NCBI RefSeq assembly: GCF_002934545.1
Contig: NZ_PTJA01000010.1
Coordinates: forward strand, 1 to 64,000
From: Lacrimispora xylanisolvens
GTDB taxonomy: Bacteria; Bacillota; Clostridia; Lachnospirales; Lachnospiraceae
Direction of reading: 5' to 3'
Length of the DNA stretch: 64,000 nt
Made by a program: the position numbers and the translations under genes. Of the stretch, positions 34,259 through 44,520 are shown in pieces. Numbering within the stretch: the first letter of the stretch is position 1; every line of letters starts with the position of its first letter. The notes beneath the pieces were generated by a model that had not been told where the DNA came from, ran no database searches, and saw only the letters and a program-made list of their open reading frames with translations.

Positions 34259-35068
34259 TTAAATCATGATCTGGCTGCCGCCAGGCACTTTCACAATGGT
34301 TTTATCCACACTGATCCAGACATCCATTGCCGATGGATTATATACGAAATCTGCATCAATGGTATATTTCAGAGCAGCAGCCGCATTCATATAATCCACA
34401 ATCTGAATATTCGTTGCATACCAGGTATCATCCCGCTGCCCGGTCATACGGCAGAATTCTTCCATAAGCTCCCAGTTTTCATCTCGGGGAAATTCATAGC
34501 TGTGTCCCCAGACATACATCAAATAGAGGTATTGGGTCTTATTTAGCTCAATAAACCGTCTTCCATTTTCCAACAGATTATGGTTGTGATGGCAGGTGGC
34601 TTTCCATTTCAGAAAATTTTCAGGCATGGAAAAATCATCGGTGCTGCCTACCACTCTGCAGTATTCGATACCGAGACTGGGCAGCATGTTTACAATTTCT
34701 TCCGTATAGGAACCGTTTGGATAAGACATTCCACGAACCGGATAACCAGCTGCCCGTTCTAATCCCCGCCTGTCTTCCAATACCTGAAGTGCCGTTAAAG
34801 GCAACGGACATCTGGCTATGGTTGGGTGGAGCACGGTGTGGCAGGAAATTTCGTGACCCTTGTATACTTCGCTCCACTCTTCCGGTTTCAGCCTTTCCTC
34901 CTGATCTGCAAGTCCTGAGTTTATATGAAATGTACCCTTGATTCCATATTGGTTAAACAGCTGGGTCAGCCTTCTGTCTTCCAGTCTCCCATCATCATAG
35001 CTCATGGTAAGTGCCTTATGCTTTCCTTCCGGATAGCAGATATAGATATTTTTCATATTTTCCATCAT
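34259..35068 (-). CDS. Polysaccharide deacetylase (NodB/CE4-like)
   Basis: 269 residues. Metal-binding triad in SYDDG (near residue 24) and the HTVLHP pair, as in NodB-fold deacetylases. No signal peptide, so it acts inside the cell on imported oligosaccharide. The start overlaps the GH105 stop (TAATG). As the last gene of the rhamnogalacturonan operon it may remove acetyl groups from imported fragments; the substrate is inferred. Confidence 0.85.
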   Translation of the reverse strand: MMENMKNIYICYPEGKHKALTMSYDDGRLEDRRLTQLFNQYGIKGTFHINSGLADQEERLKPEEWSEVYKGHEISCHTVLHPTIARCPLPLTALQVLEDRRGLERAAGYPVRGMSYPNGSYTEEIVNMLPSLGIEYCRVVGSTDDFSMPENFLKWKATCHHNHNLLENGRRFIELNKTQYLYLMYVWGHSYEFPRDENWELMEEFCRMTGQRDDTWYATNIQIVDYMNAAAALKYTIDADFVYNPSAMDVWISVDKTIVKVPGGSQIMI

Positions 35069-36120
35069 TATAATGCTCCGTCTCCTGCAATCTTATCGTA
35101 ATTCAGTACCGCACAAAAGAATGCCAGTGCCATTCCCTGTCCCCAGCCCTGAATCCATTTTTTTGATATATTCCGGTAGCCTTCCCGGTCTTTCATCACT
35201 GCCGTACCTCCGGATACATCGGTCACTCTTCCGTCTGCTGCCACATGGGAAAGAATACCTTCTATGGAGCGTTCCACATATTTGATGTGAAGAGGATTTC
35301 TCTTTAATGCCATGGCTGCAGCAATTCCCGCAGAGGCAGATACTTCCTCGTAGGATTCTTCATCATCTAAAATGGTTCTCCAAAGCCCGTTCTCCGTCTG
35401 CAGTCCCTTTAACGCAGACAGCTGTTCATTTAAACTTCCAACAATTTCCAAATACTGTGGATACAGATAACATTGAGGAAGAATCAGTCCCACCTTACTC
35501 ATGGTATAGGCTGCCCAGCAGTTTGCTCTTCCCCAGTAAAAGCCAGACATATGATCCTTGGTGATATTGTTGTAACCATGGTACCAAAGCCCGCTTTCTT
35601 CGTCCTGAAGATACTGAATATGCCAGTAATATTGATTTAAGGCATCCTTGATCATGGTCTCATCGCCCGTCATGACACCAACTCTGAGGAGAAAGAAGGC
35701 AGCCATAAATAAAGTATCCGCCCAGCATTGTTCCGGAAAATCATTGTCAGCCGATACGGTATGCTGAAGGACGTAATCTCCGAAACGGAGTGCTTCTTCC
35801 GTTAAATAACGGGTCTTTAACCGGATTACATCCATATACTTTTCTTCTCCGGTGGCCTGGTAAAGGGTAATAAGGCAGTGCCCCATGGCACAGGTGTTGA
35901 CTGTCAGCACCGGAAGTCCAAGTTCCATCAGTTCGTCTACCCGCTCCTTTAAAAAGTTCAGATAGGATTCATTCTTTGTTACCTCATAGGCTTCTGCCAG
36001 CCCGTAATATGCCACTCCGCAGGGCCAGTCCCAGGACATATCCATTCTCTTTGTCCGTTCCAGAATAAGGTTCATGGCATCTGTAATTCTTGTCTCATCA
36101 TAATGTAACTTCCCCATCAC
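35068..36120 (-). CDS. GH105 unsaturated rhamnogalacturonyl hydrolase (YteR/YesR-like)
   Basis: 350 residues, (alpha/alpha)6 barrel. Removes the unsaturated galacturonic acid left at the end of rhamnogalacturonan-I fragments by lyases. The catalytic Asp is probably that of CWADTLFMA near residue 135; WPCGVAYYGL and GFYWGRANCW are family landmarks. Cytoplasmic. Abuts the PL11 gene upstream without a gap. Confidence 0.9.
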   Translation of the reverse strand: MMGKLHYDETRITDAMNLILERTKRMDMSWDWPCGVAYYGLAEAYEVTKNESYLNFLKERVDELMELGLPVLTVNTCAMGHCLITLYQATGEEKYMDVIRLKTRYLTEEALRFGDYVLQHTVSADNDFPEQCWADTLFMAAFFLLRVGVMTGDETMIKDALNQYYWHIQYLQDEESGLWYHGYNNITKDHMSGFYWGRANCWAAYTMSKVGLILPQCYLYPQYLEIVGSLNEQLSALKGLQTENGLWRTILDDEESYEEVSASAGIAAAMALKRNPLHIKYVERSIEGILSHVAADGRVTDVSGGTAVMKDREGYRNISKKWIQGWGQGMALAFFCAVLNYDKIAGDGAL

Positions 36121-39100
36121 TTATACCTCCGTTTTTCCATCTATTATAAATCTTTTTCCTTCGTTTGCCAATAATTGCCCAAAGATACCGGCACCCATTT
36201 CTGATAGATGAACCAGATCTTCCGTGTAGCATTTTACTGCTGCCTTTTCTCCTGCTTTCCACAGAAACTCCTCACATAAACCATATAAATCCACAAACAA
36301 AACTGCTCTTGTTTCTGCAAATTTTCTCATCTCTTCCCTGTAAGCCGGAAGAAGACGGGCAATCTCTTCCTTTTCCTCTTTCCTGTCCGGATCAAAGGGG
36401 CAGAGACAGACAGGGGAGATAATAACAGGGTAACCGCCTCTCTCAAGTGCCGCTTCCACATAGAGTTCCAAATATTCAGAAAGCCGCGCAAGAGGTACAT
36501 ACCGGTCTTCTTTTGAAGCAGCGGCATCATTGTGTCCAAATTGAATAAACAGATAGTCCCCTGGCTTCATTCGTCTTTTTATATCTTCCAGTCTTCCTTC
36601 TTCTAAAAATGTTTTTAAAGATCTTCCTGCCATTGCGCAGTTATCCACTACAAGTCTCCTGCTCTCATATCTTGTTTCCTGGGGGAATAATCCTTCTGTG
36701 CAGCGCCTGATCTGACAGGAGCTGCCATGATCCAGGCAGGAAAGCAGTTTTTCACCCAATCCGGTCTGCTTTTTCTCTTCCTCCCAATAGCTTTGTGTAA
36801 TGGAGTCACCTGCCAGAAAAACAACAGGTTTTCGCTGCATAAAAGGAAGTACACGATGAAAATCCATATCAGTTCCATAATAAAATTTAGGATAGCATGG
36901 CTGGTTATAGCAGTTGTTCTGCCACGCCACTCCACAGCGGTACTGAGTGTCGTGCATAAGTGTAAACAGTTTATGTCCGGTTACTTCCGTGTTGGTATAA
37001 ATCCGTATGGCAGAACTGTCCTTTGTTCTCACAAGAATCTCTTCCCTGAAATCCCCAAAGATGTCAGCCACAAGGCACGGGTTTCCCTTGGTTCCATTGT
37101 TTGTTGCCGTTTGCTCCGGACATAACATTGTGCCATGAATCCAGTCGTTTACCACACCAGTGGGATGCTGAGTCAGATAATCCGTTCCGTCTGTAATCTG
37201 GGTGGATAAATCTCCCGCCCACCGAATGGACATATTGGTTCCGAGGGTCTCATGTTTCATCAATACACCATGACAATCATAGGTTCCCTCTCCATTTACC
37301 CAGCACTGCAGTCCTCTTACTCCCTCCAGCACATCTCCAATCATACATCTGCCCAGATCTTCTTCGGCATATTTTCCAAAAATGATCTCCCCGTTTTCTC
37401 CATCCCGAAGTGCATAGCCGTATGGGGCATTCTCTGCCCCTTCAAACACTGCAAATATTTCATATCCAGGGCGGTCCGGGTCAATGTCCGCCACATGCAT
37501 GGCATCTCCATGCCCCAGTTTTGCTTCTCTCCCGTCAGGCAGAAGTCCTGTCAGACTGTACAAAAGAGTCCCGTCGTGATCAATACAGGCAGCTCCGTAG
37601 ATGATTTCCATGCAGCCGTCCCCATCTACATCTGCAACAGAGAGAGAATGATTTCCCTGTCCTGCCATTTTCCCATAAACGGGATCTGTTCCCCATTTCT
37701 CATGTGGATTGTCACAGAATGGATTTTTCATGGGAACAAATCCGCTGTCTGCCACCCATTCCTTTAGAAAGCGGTTCTCAAAAAATGAATAGGCAGCAAC
37801 TGCTGCTCGGGTATAATATCCACGGCAGGCAATAAAATAAGGCCTTTTTCCATCCAGATAAGCCACTCCTGCCAAAAACCGGTCTACCCGGTTGCATGGT
37901 TCAATGCGAGGCATGGCATAATCGCCCCAGCGCAGACCGTCATCCACCCGTTCAAATGGAAATACGATGGTATCCAGTTCTTTTCCGTCACCGGCAAACA
38001 TGGTTAAATATTCCGGTCCGTGAAAAATAAAGCCCTCCCATTCTCTCAATCTGTTTTTCGGACTCCTTGCAGGCGCATATACATCAAGAAAGTAATCGAC
38101 TGCCTCTTTTTGCTGGATCTCATTTAAGGGATAACTCCAGCGGGGCGGGATATGAAAGCATTCCTCTAAAGTATCCGGCCATTGTCCCGCCTTTACCTCC
38201 GGCTGCTCCTGCCATCCGGCAAACAAACCTAAAAGGTGGGTCTCATACTCTTCCGATCCCGACACATAGGAATCACTATGACTGTACCCTCTCTTACAGT
38301 CCTCCAGTGGCATGGTAATATAGAATTCTTCCACAACCTCTCCGCCCGCTCCATATCTGGTCATACGGGTCCCCGGAGCCGTCTTTACAGCCATTTCCGC
38401 CTTCCCGTCTCCATTAAAATCGTAGCAGATAAACTGGGTATAATGGGCACCAGCCCGGATATTTGGTCCCATATCAAGCCGCCATAAAAGGGTTCCGTCT
38501 ATCTGATAGCAATCCAGAATACAGTTTCCCGTGTATCCGGAAATGGAAACATCATGGGAATTAGATGGGTCCCATTTGACTATATATTCGTATTCTCCAT
38601 CTCCGTTAACATCTGCCACAGACATGTCATTGGCAGAATAAGTAAACGCCTCTTTTGATGGTGTCACTCCCCCCGCTGGCTTTTTAACCGGAATATCCAG
38701 ATAATCATGCTCCCATGCCCTTACTGTTTCGCTGGGTTCTGATTCCATTCCATTGATAACCGGTGCCACACAATAAACTGACGCTTCCGTTCCCTGGCGA
38801 TCCAGATAGTTGGTGCTGTCTGTCACAACTAAAAGACTCACTCCATCCCGGAAAATTCTAAAATCCACACCTGCAAGACCATCTCCTCTGTCTGACACTC
38901 CAGTCACTTCATTCAGAAAAAGACGCCAGCTTAAGAAGACTCCATTTTTCACCTTAACTGCAATCAGGCCTCTGGAAAGTTTCTCCAGCTGTTCCTCCTG
39001 ATGAAAATGAATGGGAGAAACAAAGGACTCTTTTTCTAACACATATCCATCCTCTGATATGTGGCAGATAAGAATATAGTGAGGAGTGAAAGTAGCCTTT

Positions 39101-39267
39101 TTCAAAGTAAACAACGTTTCATCCGTCTTATGAATCTCCGTCATCAGACGATAGCAGGTTTCACTTGTTTCCCGGTCCGACCAGTAGATACGTGTGGTTT
39201 TAGCCTGATTGACCGGATCCCAGGTAATGGTAAACTCCTGTGAATTAATAGATAACAGCCGTATCAT
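36121..39267 (-). CDS. PL11 rhamnogalacturonan lyase fused to an SGNH acetylesterase
   Basis: 1048 residues. Residues 1-~810 are a PL11 rhamnogalacturonan lyase (YesW/YesX-like): fibronectin-type start, then an eight-bladed propeller with repeated Ca-binding DVNGDGEYEYIVKW, DFNGDGKAEMAVK and DVDGDGCMEIIYG motifs. Residues ~825-1048 are a separate SGNH hydrolase: GDSIT with the nucleophile Ser, the Asn block in DNCAMAGRS, FGHND and the DLVHLS Asp/His pair, like YesT/RhgT (CE12) rhamnogalacturonan acetylesterase. In B. subtilis these are separate genes. No signal peptide, so both activities would be intracellular and act on imported oligosaccharides. Confidence 0.9.
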   Translation of the reverse strand: MIRLLSINSQEFTITWDPVNQAKTTRIYWSDRETSETCYRLMTEIHKTDETLFTLKKATFTPHYILICHISEDGYVLEKESFVSPIHFHQEEQLEKLSRGLIAVKVKNGVFLSWRLFLNEVTGVSDRGDGLAGVDFRIFRDGVSLLVVTDSTNYLDRQGTEASVYCVAPVINGMESEPSETVRAWEHDYLDIPVKKPAGGVTPSKEAFTYSANDMSVADVNGDGEYEYIVKWDPSNSHDVSISGYTGNCILDCYQIDGTLLWRLDMGPNIRAGAHYTQFICYDFNGDGKAEMAVKTAPGTRMTRYGAGGEVVEEFYITMPLEDCKRGYSHSDSYVSGSEEYETHLLGLFAGWQEQPEVKAGQWPDTLEECFHIPPRWSYPLNEIQQKEAVDYFLDVYAPARSPKNRLREWEGFIFHGPEYLTMFAGDGKELDTIVFPFERVDDGLRWGDYAMPRIEPCNRVDRFLAGVAYLDGKRPYFIACRGYYTRAAVAAYSFFENRFLKEWVADSGFVPMKNPFCDNPHEKWGTDPVYGKMAGQGNHSLSVADVDGDGCMEIIYGAACIDHDGTLLYSLTGLLPDGREAKLGHGDAMHVADIDPDRPGYEIFAVFEGAENAPYGYALRDGENGEIIFGKYAEEDLGRCMIGDVLEGVRGLQCWVNGEGTYDCHGVLMKHETLGTNMSIRWAGDLSTQITDGTDYLTQHPTGVVNDWIHGTMLCPEQTATNNGTKGNPCLVADIFGDFREEILVRTKDSSAIRIYTNTEVTGHKLFTLMHDTQYRCGVAWQNNCYNQPCYPKFYYGTDMDFHRVLPFMQRKPVVFLAGDSITQSYWEEEKKQTGLGEKLLSCLDHGSSCQIRRCTEGLFPQETRYESRRLVVDNCAMAGRSLKTFLEEGRLEDIKRRMKPGDYLFIQFGHNDAAASKEDRYVPLARLSEYLELYVEAALERGGYPVIISPVCLCPFDPDRKEEKEEIARLLPAYREEMRKFAETRAVLFVDLYGLCEEFLWKAGEKAAVKCYTEDLVHLSEMGAGIFGQLLANEGKRFIIDGKTEV

Positions 39268-39285
39268 AATAATTCCTCCCTCTGT

Positions 39286-41913
39286 CTAGGCTTTCCGAAA
39301 GCTTTCAGAAGGCATTCCAGAAATCAGGGTATTGGCTTCTTCTAAACTTTCCGGCAACTGGGCTCTGATAAATTCCAGAGTACAAATCACATTTAAGCAC
39401 CACTGGGCTGCAAAGTTCGTAGAAATCCAGGGAATCTCCCGAAGCTCTTCCTGGTTTGCACAGTTTTTTAACACAGTAGTCTGGAAACCGCTGTGATTCT
39501 CTTCACAGAGAAGAGCGTGAAGAAGATGACTCCAGGTAGTTTTTGCAAGCATTTCGTCGTTATAATACCAGGCTCCATAGGCTCCCATGGCTGCTGCCAT
39601 AAACGGAAGGGAGAACTCCCGGTCACCAATAATCCCCCCGGATTCCTCCAGCTGCTTTTCTCTTGGAAGATAATAAAATCTGCCGTACTCTGCCAGCATT
39701 TCTTTCCAGATGGGGTCGGAAAGAAGATCCGCCATCTCCTGCCAGATCTGAGGCGCTCCCATACAGATCTGCAGGTGTGTCCCGCCCGCTGCCCGTTCTC
39801 CAATATACCGTAAGTGAACGGTCTCAGGGTCAAATTCAAAGTCCGGTCCTGATACCAGTCTTAATGGAGCCTTTTTTAGATCCTCAATTCCCGTACGGAT
39901 CTTATCCAGGTAATGGTTATCCTCAAACCGCTCCCACCGGGTCAGCCAGTTTGCACAAAGAGAAGACCAGTCAGGTCCGCTTCTGGCATGGCTTTTATAC
40001 ACCATTTCAGTGGAATCATAAAAATCTGCCAGTGGATCTTTTGTAAGAAACGTTTTTTCATTATCCTTTAGTTCCTCAAAGATATCTTCCAGCCGGTGAT
40101 CTCCCGTCATATAGTAATAGTACCGGTGATGAGCTGCCATGGCAATCCGTGCTTCCTTGCATGGGCAGCCCCAGTGACGTACATTATGCCGGGAGCCCAG
40201 CCCCTTATATTTTCCCATATGATATACATCAACCTCGGATGCATGTCTGGTCAGTTTCTCCGCCAGGGAAAATGTTTCTGCTCTTCCAGATCGCAAAAAA
40301 GAAAGCCAGAGCCAGAGTGTGGGAACCAGTTCCGTATTATCCCAGGCGTAACCGCCCATATCATACCTCCACTGGTGGCGCTCCTTGTCGTAGGTATGCA
40401 TAAAATCCCCATAATTAAAAAGCCCGTACCAGCCTCTTTGATCCACTTCCTTTTCATAGAAAACTGCGGCCCTCTCCAGCTGATCTTCCAGCCAGATTTC
40501 CATCTCGCTTTCCCTTTTTGGCAAGGACCAGTATCCAAATGCACGGTGCTCATGATAAAATTCCGGAGTTCCAACGTACTGGGGGGGATGATTTACCTGG
40601 TTTGAAAATTCCAGAAGTTCTTCCTCACTGGGAATGACTTCATCAAAGAACGCTACAGAATATTCGCTGGTGGACGCAATTCCAAAGGGGTCCGCCCCCT
40701 TATAATCATATCCTTCATAATATACCTGATTATATCCCCGGCTGGCATAATGTCTGAAATCCATTGCCTCTGCTGATGGGCTGTAAAGCCAGACTGTGGC
40801 TTTGGCCTCTTCACCTGTCAGACTGCGAAACGTATATCCGGAAGGATAGGTCTGCCAGAAATCACGGATAGCAAATCCCACACTTCCGTTTTCTCCGCCC
40901 AAACCAGCAGCCCCTCCCGCTCTTCTTCCATGGAGGCAGTCTAAGTAACACACACCTTCCTCTTTCATTTTCTTCTTCAGCCGGAAATGACTGGGACTGT
41001 CCTGACAGAAATCATATTCATCCCAAAACGGCATATCTTCCATGACTTTTTCCACAATTTCTCTGTCATTTTCCTGAAGAATCAACTGTTTTCCAGCCAT
41101 CTGGCTGGAATAAACTGCTTCCGGCACCCTCGGCCTCCAGGTTAAAAGCTCTGCCAGTGCCTCATGAACCGTCCCAAAATCCCCTTCAAACCTTACATGC
41201 CGGTTATACATACTTCCTTTTACCGGAATAGTAAATTCCAGGCCGATTCCTTTTAAAAAGTCTCTGTTTTCGTCCCCGTCATAAAGAAACGTATGGGTGA
41301 AATGAAGGCGTTCACTGCCCATACCTACATGAAGCCGGATAATAAAGGGCAGCTTTCTGTCCCCGTCTTTCGATATATGGACTCCTGTGTATTTAATCAC
41401 TGCCTGAAGGGGTCCTTCCTCCTCCAGAGTGACTTCCTCCACAAAACCCTGGTACTGTTTTTGCATCTGCCCCGTCATTTCATCTTTCGTAAACGGTTCT
41501 TCCAGCAAAAGTACCGGGGTTGCTGATGATACCCGGGGTTCTCCATGGACTGTCAGGTCCTCAAATAAAAAAGAGCCTTTATAAGGAACACAAAAAGACA
41601 AAGCCTCCGTTTTTATTAACATCCCCTCTGTCCCCTTGCTAATGATCAGGCTGCGGGATATCTTCTGTGTATTCCCATCAGCAGTCAGAACCTGGATTTC
41701 ATCGGTAAGCTGGTCTGCACATGCAGAATGCGCCGTCCACTTGACTGAGCCGTCAGGCCAGTATGCCGTAATTCTGGACTGCATGGCAGCCTGGGTACCA
41801 TCCTGATTTTTCAACACATAGGACTGATTTTTTCCGCATTCTCCCTGATTCCACATGCAGCCCCAGGTGGTGTACCCCCGTTTCTGTCTGTCTTTTAAAT
41901 TATGCAGTTTCAT
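39286..41913 (-). CDS. YetA/PcRGLX-like protein, putative exo-rhamnogalacturonan lyase (PL26-like)
   Basis: 875 residues from the ATG at 41913, chosen because GGAGG stands 5-6 nt upstream; the frame extends 39 nt further to a TTG. The N-terminal segment (TTWGCMWNQGECGKNQSYVL, then WPDGSVKWTAH) resembles the RIFT-barrel start of YetA and PcRGLX proteins. The middle and C-terminal parts look like an (alpha/alpha) barrel. PL26 enzymes release disaccharides from rhamnogalacturonan ends; the context supports this. Family assignment from memory of sequence features only. Cytoplasmic. Confidence 0.7.
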   Translation of the reverse strand: MKLHNLKDRQKRGYTTWGCMWNQGECGKNQSYVLKNQDGTQAAMQSRITAYWPDGSVKWTAHSACADQLTDEIQVLTADGNTQKISRSLIISKGTEGMLIKTEALSFCVPYKGSFLFEDLTVHGEPRVSSATPVLLLEEPFTKDEMTGQMQKQYQGFVEEVTLEEEGPLQAVIKYTGVHISKDGDRKLPFIIRLHVGMGSERLHFTHTFLYDGDENRDFLKGIGLEFTIPVKGSMYNRHVRFEGDFGTVHEALAELLTWRPRVPEAVYSSQMAGKQLILQENDREIVEKVMEDMPFWDEYDFCQDSPSHFRLKKKMKEEGVCYLDCLHGRRAGGAAGLGGENGSVGFAIRDFWQTYPSGYTFRSLTGEEAKATVWLYSPSAEAMDFRHYASRGYNQVYYEGYDYKGADPFGIASTSEYSVAFFDEVIPSEEELLEFSNQVNHPPQYVGTPEFYHEHRAFGYWSLPKRESEMEIWLEDQLERAAVFYEKEVDQRGWYGLFNYGDFMHTYDKERHQWRYDMGGYAWDNTELVPTLWLWLSFLRSGRAETFSLAEKLTRHASEVDVYHMGKYKGLGSRHNVRHWGCPCKEARIAMAAHHRYYYYMTGDHRLEDIFEELKDNEKTFLTKDPLADFYDSTEMVYKSHARSGPDWSSLCANWLTRWERFEDNHYLDKIRTGIEDLKKAPLRLVSGPDFEFDPETVHLRYIGERAAGGTHLQICMGAPQIWQEMADLLSDPIWKEMLAEYGRFYYLPREKQLEESGGIIGDREFSLPFMAAAMGAYGAWYYNDEMLAKTTWSHLLHALLCEENHSGFQTTVLKNCANQEELREIPWISTNFAAQWCLNVICTLEFIRAQLPESLEEANTLISGMPSESFRKA

Positions 41914-41956
41914 ATAATCCTCCGTCTGCGCACAAATGCGCTTTTTCATCAAAAGA

Positions 41957-41990
41957 GGCGGTACGGCTCCTGCAAGGAATCCGCACCGCC
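41957..41990 (-). terminator. GC-rich intercistronic hairpin
   Basis: GGCGGTACGG (41957-41966) with CCGCACCGCC (41981-41990), one mismatch; TCTTTTG follows on the minus strand. Located between the binding-protein gene and the YetA-like gene, it may partly terminate or protect the upstream mRNA, giving more binding protein than enzymes. Confidence 0.5.
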
Positions 41991-42000
41991 CAGGCCCAAT

Positions 42001-43578
42001 CTATTTCCCAGTATCCTGCTGATACAGCTGATTGATTTCTTCGATTAATCTGTCACCGCCTCTGTCTAACCACTGTTTGGCAGCTGCGTCAAGACCAGCC
42101 TCATCGATCTGTCCACAGATATACTGAGTTCTTGCATCATCAATAATCTGTTCAATATCCGTACCTACTTCTGCATTGACACCGGAATTAGCAAGATAAC
42201 CAAGTGCCGGATTAAAGACAGCAACCTTTTTATTTTCTGCATAAGCCTTATCCTGGGCAATGGTTGGTTCTGTCTTTTCCAGAACCGGTTCAGTCGAAGC
42301 AAGATTTGGAATATAGCAGATGGTCTGATTTAATCCGGTATGAGGAGTCTGCTGAACCTCCAGATCATTTCTCACCACAACTTTTCCATCCTTTAAATCA
42401 TAAGTAATACCTTCAAGACCGTAATCAGCCAGCACAAGCATTTCATTATCACACATCTTATCCAGGAAATGCAGGCAGTTCTTCACATCTTCTTCTGTTT
42501 TTGCACCTGCTTTGGTGATCAGATAATAACCGTTAAAGCCGCTGGTTGCCAGTGTTTTTCCGTTAATCGGCCCTACCATGGTCATGGTGGCTGTCTTGGA
42601 CGGATCTGTTACAGATTTTATATCACTTTGAATATAGTAGTTCCAGATTCTTTTTGCACTGTCCATAACATCTACGAATGCACCCGCTTCTCCCTTTTTA
42701 AGAGCATCGCCAAATGTACCGGAATCCACAGTTGCCCAGTCTTTCCGGATCAGACCATCATCATATATTTTTTTGACCCAGGTTAAGGCTTCTTTGTATT
42801 CCTTGGTCTGGTGAACAGGAATCAGCTTTCCATCCTGCACCACCCACTCATTGCCGGTTCCGAACCAGGACTGTATAATATCAATTGGTCCTACATATTT
42901 GGTCATTTCCAGCCCGTATGTATCATCCTTTCCATTGCCATCTGGATCTTCATAGGTGAATTTATAAAGCATGTTATAAACATCTTCCACTGTTTTCGGT
43001 GCCTGGGTAATGCCCACTGCTTCTGCCCAGTCGGTGCGGTAAGAAAATCCAAATCTGCCGATTTCCCTGGCACGGTATAATCCGATGACTTTTCCATCCA
43101 CTGTCATGGATTTTAATACCTGGGGATCTGCCTTTGATAAATTGGGATAGCTTGCACTGTCCTTAATAAATTCGCTTAAATCCCAGAACGCACCTTTCTT
43201 TGCTGCATCAACCACGTTAGCTGATAAATCTCCCTTTCCGGTGATAATCATAGGCATATTGTCTTTGTCCATGAGCACCAGACCCAGCTTTTCATTATAG
43301 GTGTCGTTTGCCTCCCAGCGGAAATCCACATTGGTATTGGTATAATCCTCAAATTTTTTAATCACTTCATCGGAATGATCATTTTTCAGCTCAGTTCCAT
43401 AAAACTGGGTAACCATCATGGAAATAGATGCTTTTCCTTCTCCCGCTTCTGCCGTACCTGACTCTTTTGACTCTCCTGCCGTCTGACTGGTTGTTTTGGA
43501 ACTGCACCCTGCCATGGACAACGCCATTGTACCGGCAAGGGTCACTGCCATTGCCTTTTTCCATACCTGTTTCATCAT
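42001..43578 (-). CDS. ABC transporter substrate-binding lipoprotein (LplA/YtcQ-like)
   Basis: 525 residues. Lipoprotein signal peptide with lipobox SMAGC. Type of binding protein paired with LplB/LplC permeases for import of complex oligosaccharides; length fits. Signature region YTNTNVDFRWEANDTYNEKL and WVKKIYDDGLIRKDW. Captures unsaturated rhamnogalacturonan oligomers at the surface, by context. Confidence 0.9.
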   Translation of the reverse strand: MMKQVWKKAMAVTLAGTMALSMAGCSSKTTSQTAGESKESGTAEAGEGKASISMMVTQFYGTELKNDHSDEVIKKFEDYTNTNVDFRWEANDTYNEKLGLVLMDKDNMPMIITGKGDLSANVVDAAKKGAFWDLSEFIKDSASYPNLSKADPQVLKSMTVDGKVIGLYRAREIGRFGFSYRTDWAEAVGITQAPKTVEDVYNMLYKFTYEDPDGNGKDDTYGLEMTKYVGPIDIIQSWFGTGNEWVVQDGKLIPVHQTKEYKEALTWVKKIYDDGLIRKDWATVDSGTFGDALKKGEAGAFVDVMDSAKRIWNYYIQSDIKSVTDPSKTATMTMVGPINGKTLATSGFNGYYLITKAGAKTEEDVKNCLHFLDKMCDNEMLVLADYGLEGITYDLKDGKVVVRNDLEVQQTPHTGLNQTICYIPNLASTEPVLEKTEPTIAQDKAYAENKKVAVFNPALGYLANSGVNAEVGTDIEQIIDDARTQYICGQIDEAGLDAAAKQWLDRGGDRLIEEINQLYQQDTGK

Positions 43579-43602
43579 AACACTTCTCCTTTTAAACTTT
43601 TA

Positions 43603-44505
43603 TTATCCTTTTACAGAGCCAACCATAACGCCCTGTGTAAAGTACTTTTGAACAAATGGGTAAATACATAAAATGGGAATGGTGGCAACTACGGTTGTTG
43701 CCATCTTCACCGCTTTCTGAGGCGGCATTCCAAAGGCTCCCCAATCGAAACTGCTCTCATTGGCTACCTTGGAAGTGAGGAATATAATCCTCCTTAACAC
43801 AATCTGAATTACTTCCTTTGAGCTGTCTGAAATATACATCATTGCATTAAAATAAGAGTTCCAGTGGGTAACTGCGTAAAACAGGGCAACACTGGCAAGA
43901 ACCGGTTTGGATAAAGGAAGAATGATTTTAACAAATATCTCCCCATCATTGCAGCCATCCATTCTGGCCGCCTCCTCAAGCTCTGATGGTAATCCCTGAA
44001 AGTAGTTTTTTATAATAAGCATATTAAAGGGATTGATTGCTCCCGGCAGCCACAGCGCCCAATAAGAATTTTTTAAATGAAGTACATTTGCCACCAGCAT
44101 ATAGGTAGGCACCATTCCTCCGGTAAAAAGCATGGTGATGATAACCATGTTGGTAAAGAACGTTCTTCCCTTAAAATAAGGTCTGGATAATGGATACGCA
44201 AGGGTAGCCGATAACGTCATATTAATAATTACTCCCACGGTTGTTACAAAAACAGAATTTATAATTCCCTTCACTGCATCGCCGGTTTTAAATATATACT
44301 GGTAAGCATTTAAGGAAAGAGTGTGAGGGAATACGAAAAATGCCCGTTCTGTCAATTCCCGTTCTGTAGCAAAGGATCCTGCCACAATGTATACGAAGGG
44401 CAGCAGGGTAGCCAGTGCAAATCCCCCTACCAGTATGTAAATAATCACCTGAACCAGCTGGTCTCCCGGACTTCGCTTTATTTTGATTGTTTTTGTGTTT
44501 GCCAT
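43603..44505 (-). CDS. ABC sugar permease, LplC/YtcP-like
   Basis: 300 residues, six membrane helices, with the EAA loop ELEEAARMDGCNDGEIFVKIILPLSKPVL that contacts the ATPase. Second permease of the importer. No ATPase gene is in the cluster; such systems use a shared MsmX-like ATPase encoded elsewhere. Confidence 0.93.
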   Translation of the reverse strand: MANTKTIKIKRSPGDQLVQVIIYILVGGFALATLLPFVYIVAGSFATERELTERAFFVFPHTLSLNAYQYIFKTGDAVKGIINSVFVTTVGVIINMTLSATLAYPLSRPYFKGRTFFTNMVIITMLFTGGMVPTYMLVANVLHLKNSYWALWLPGAINPFNMLIIKNYFQGLPSELEEAARMDGCNDGEIFVKIILPLSKPVLASVALFYAVTHWNSYFNAMMYISDSSKEVIQIVLRRIIFLTSKVANESSFDWGAFGMPPQKAVKMATTVVATIPILCIYPFVQKYFTQGVMVGSVKG

Positions 44506-44520
44506 TTTATGACCTCCCCA

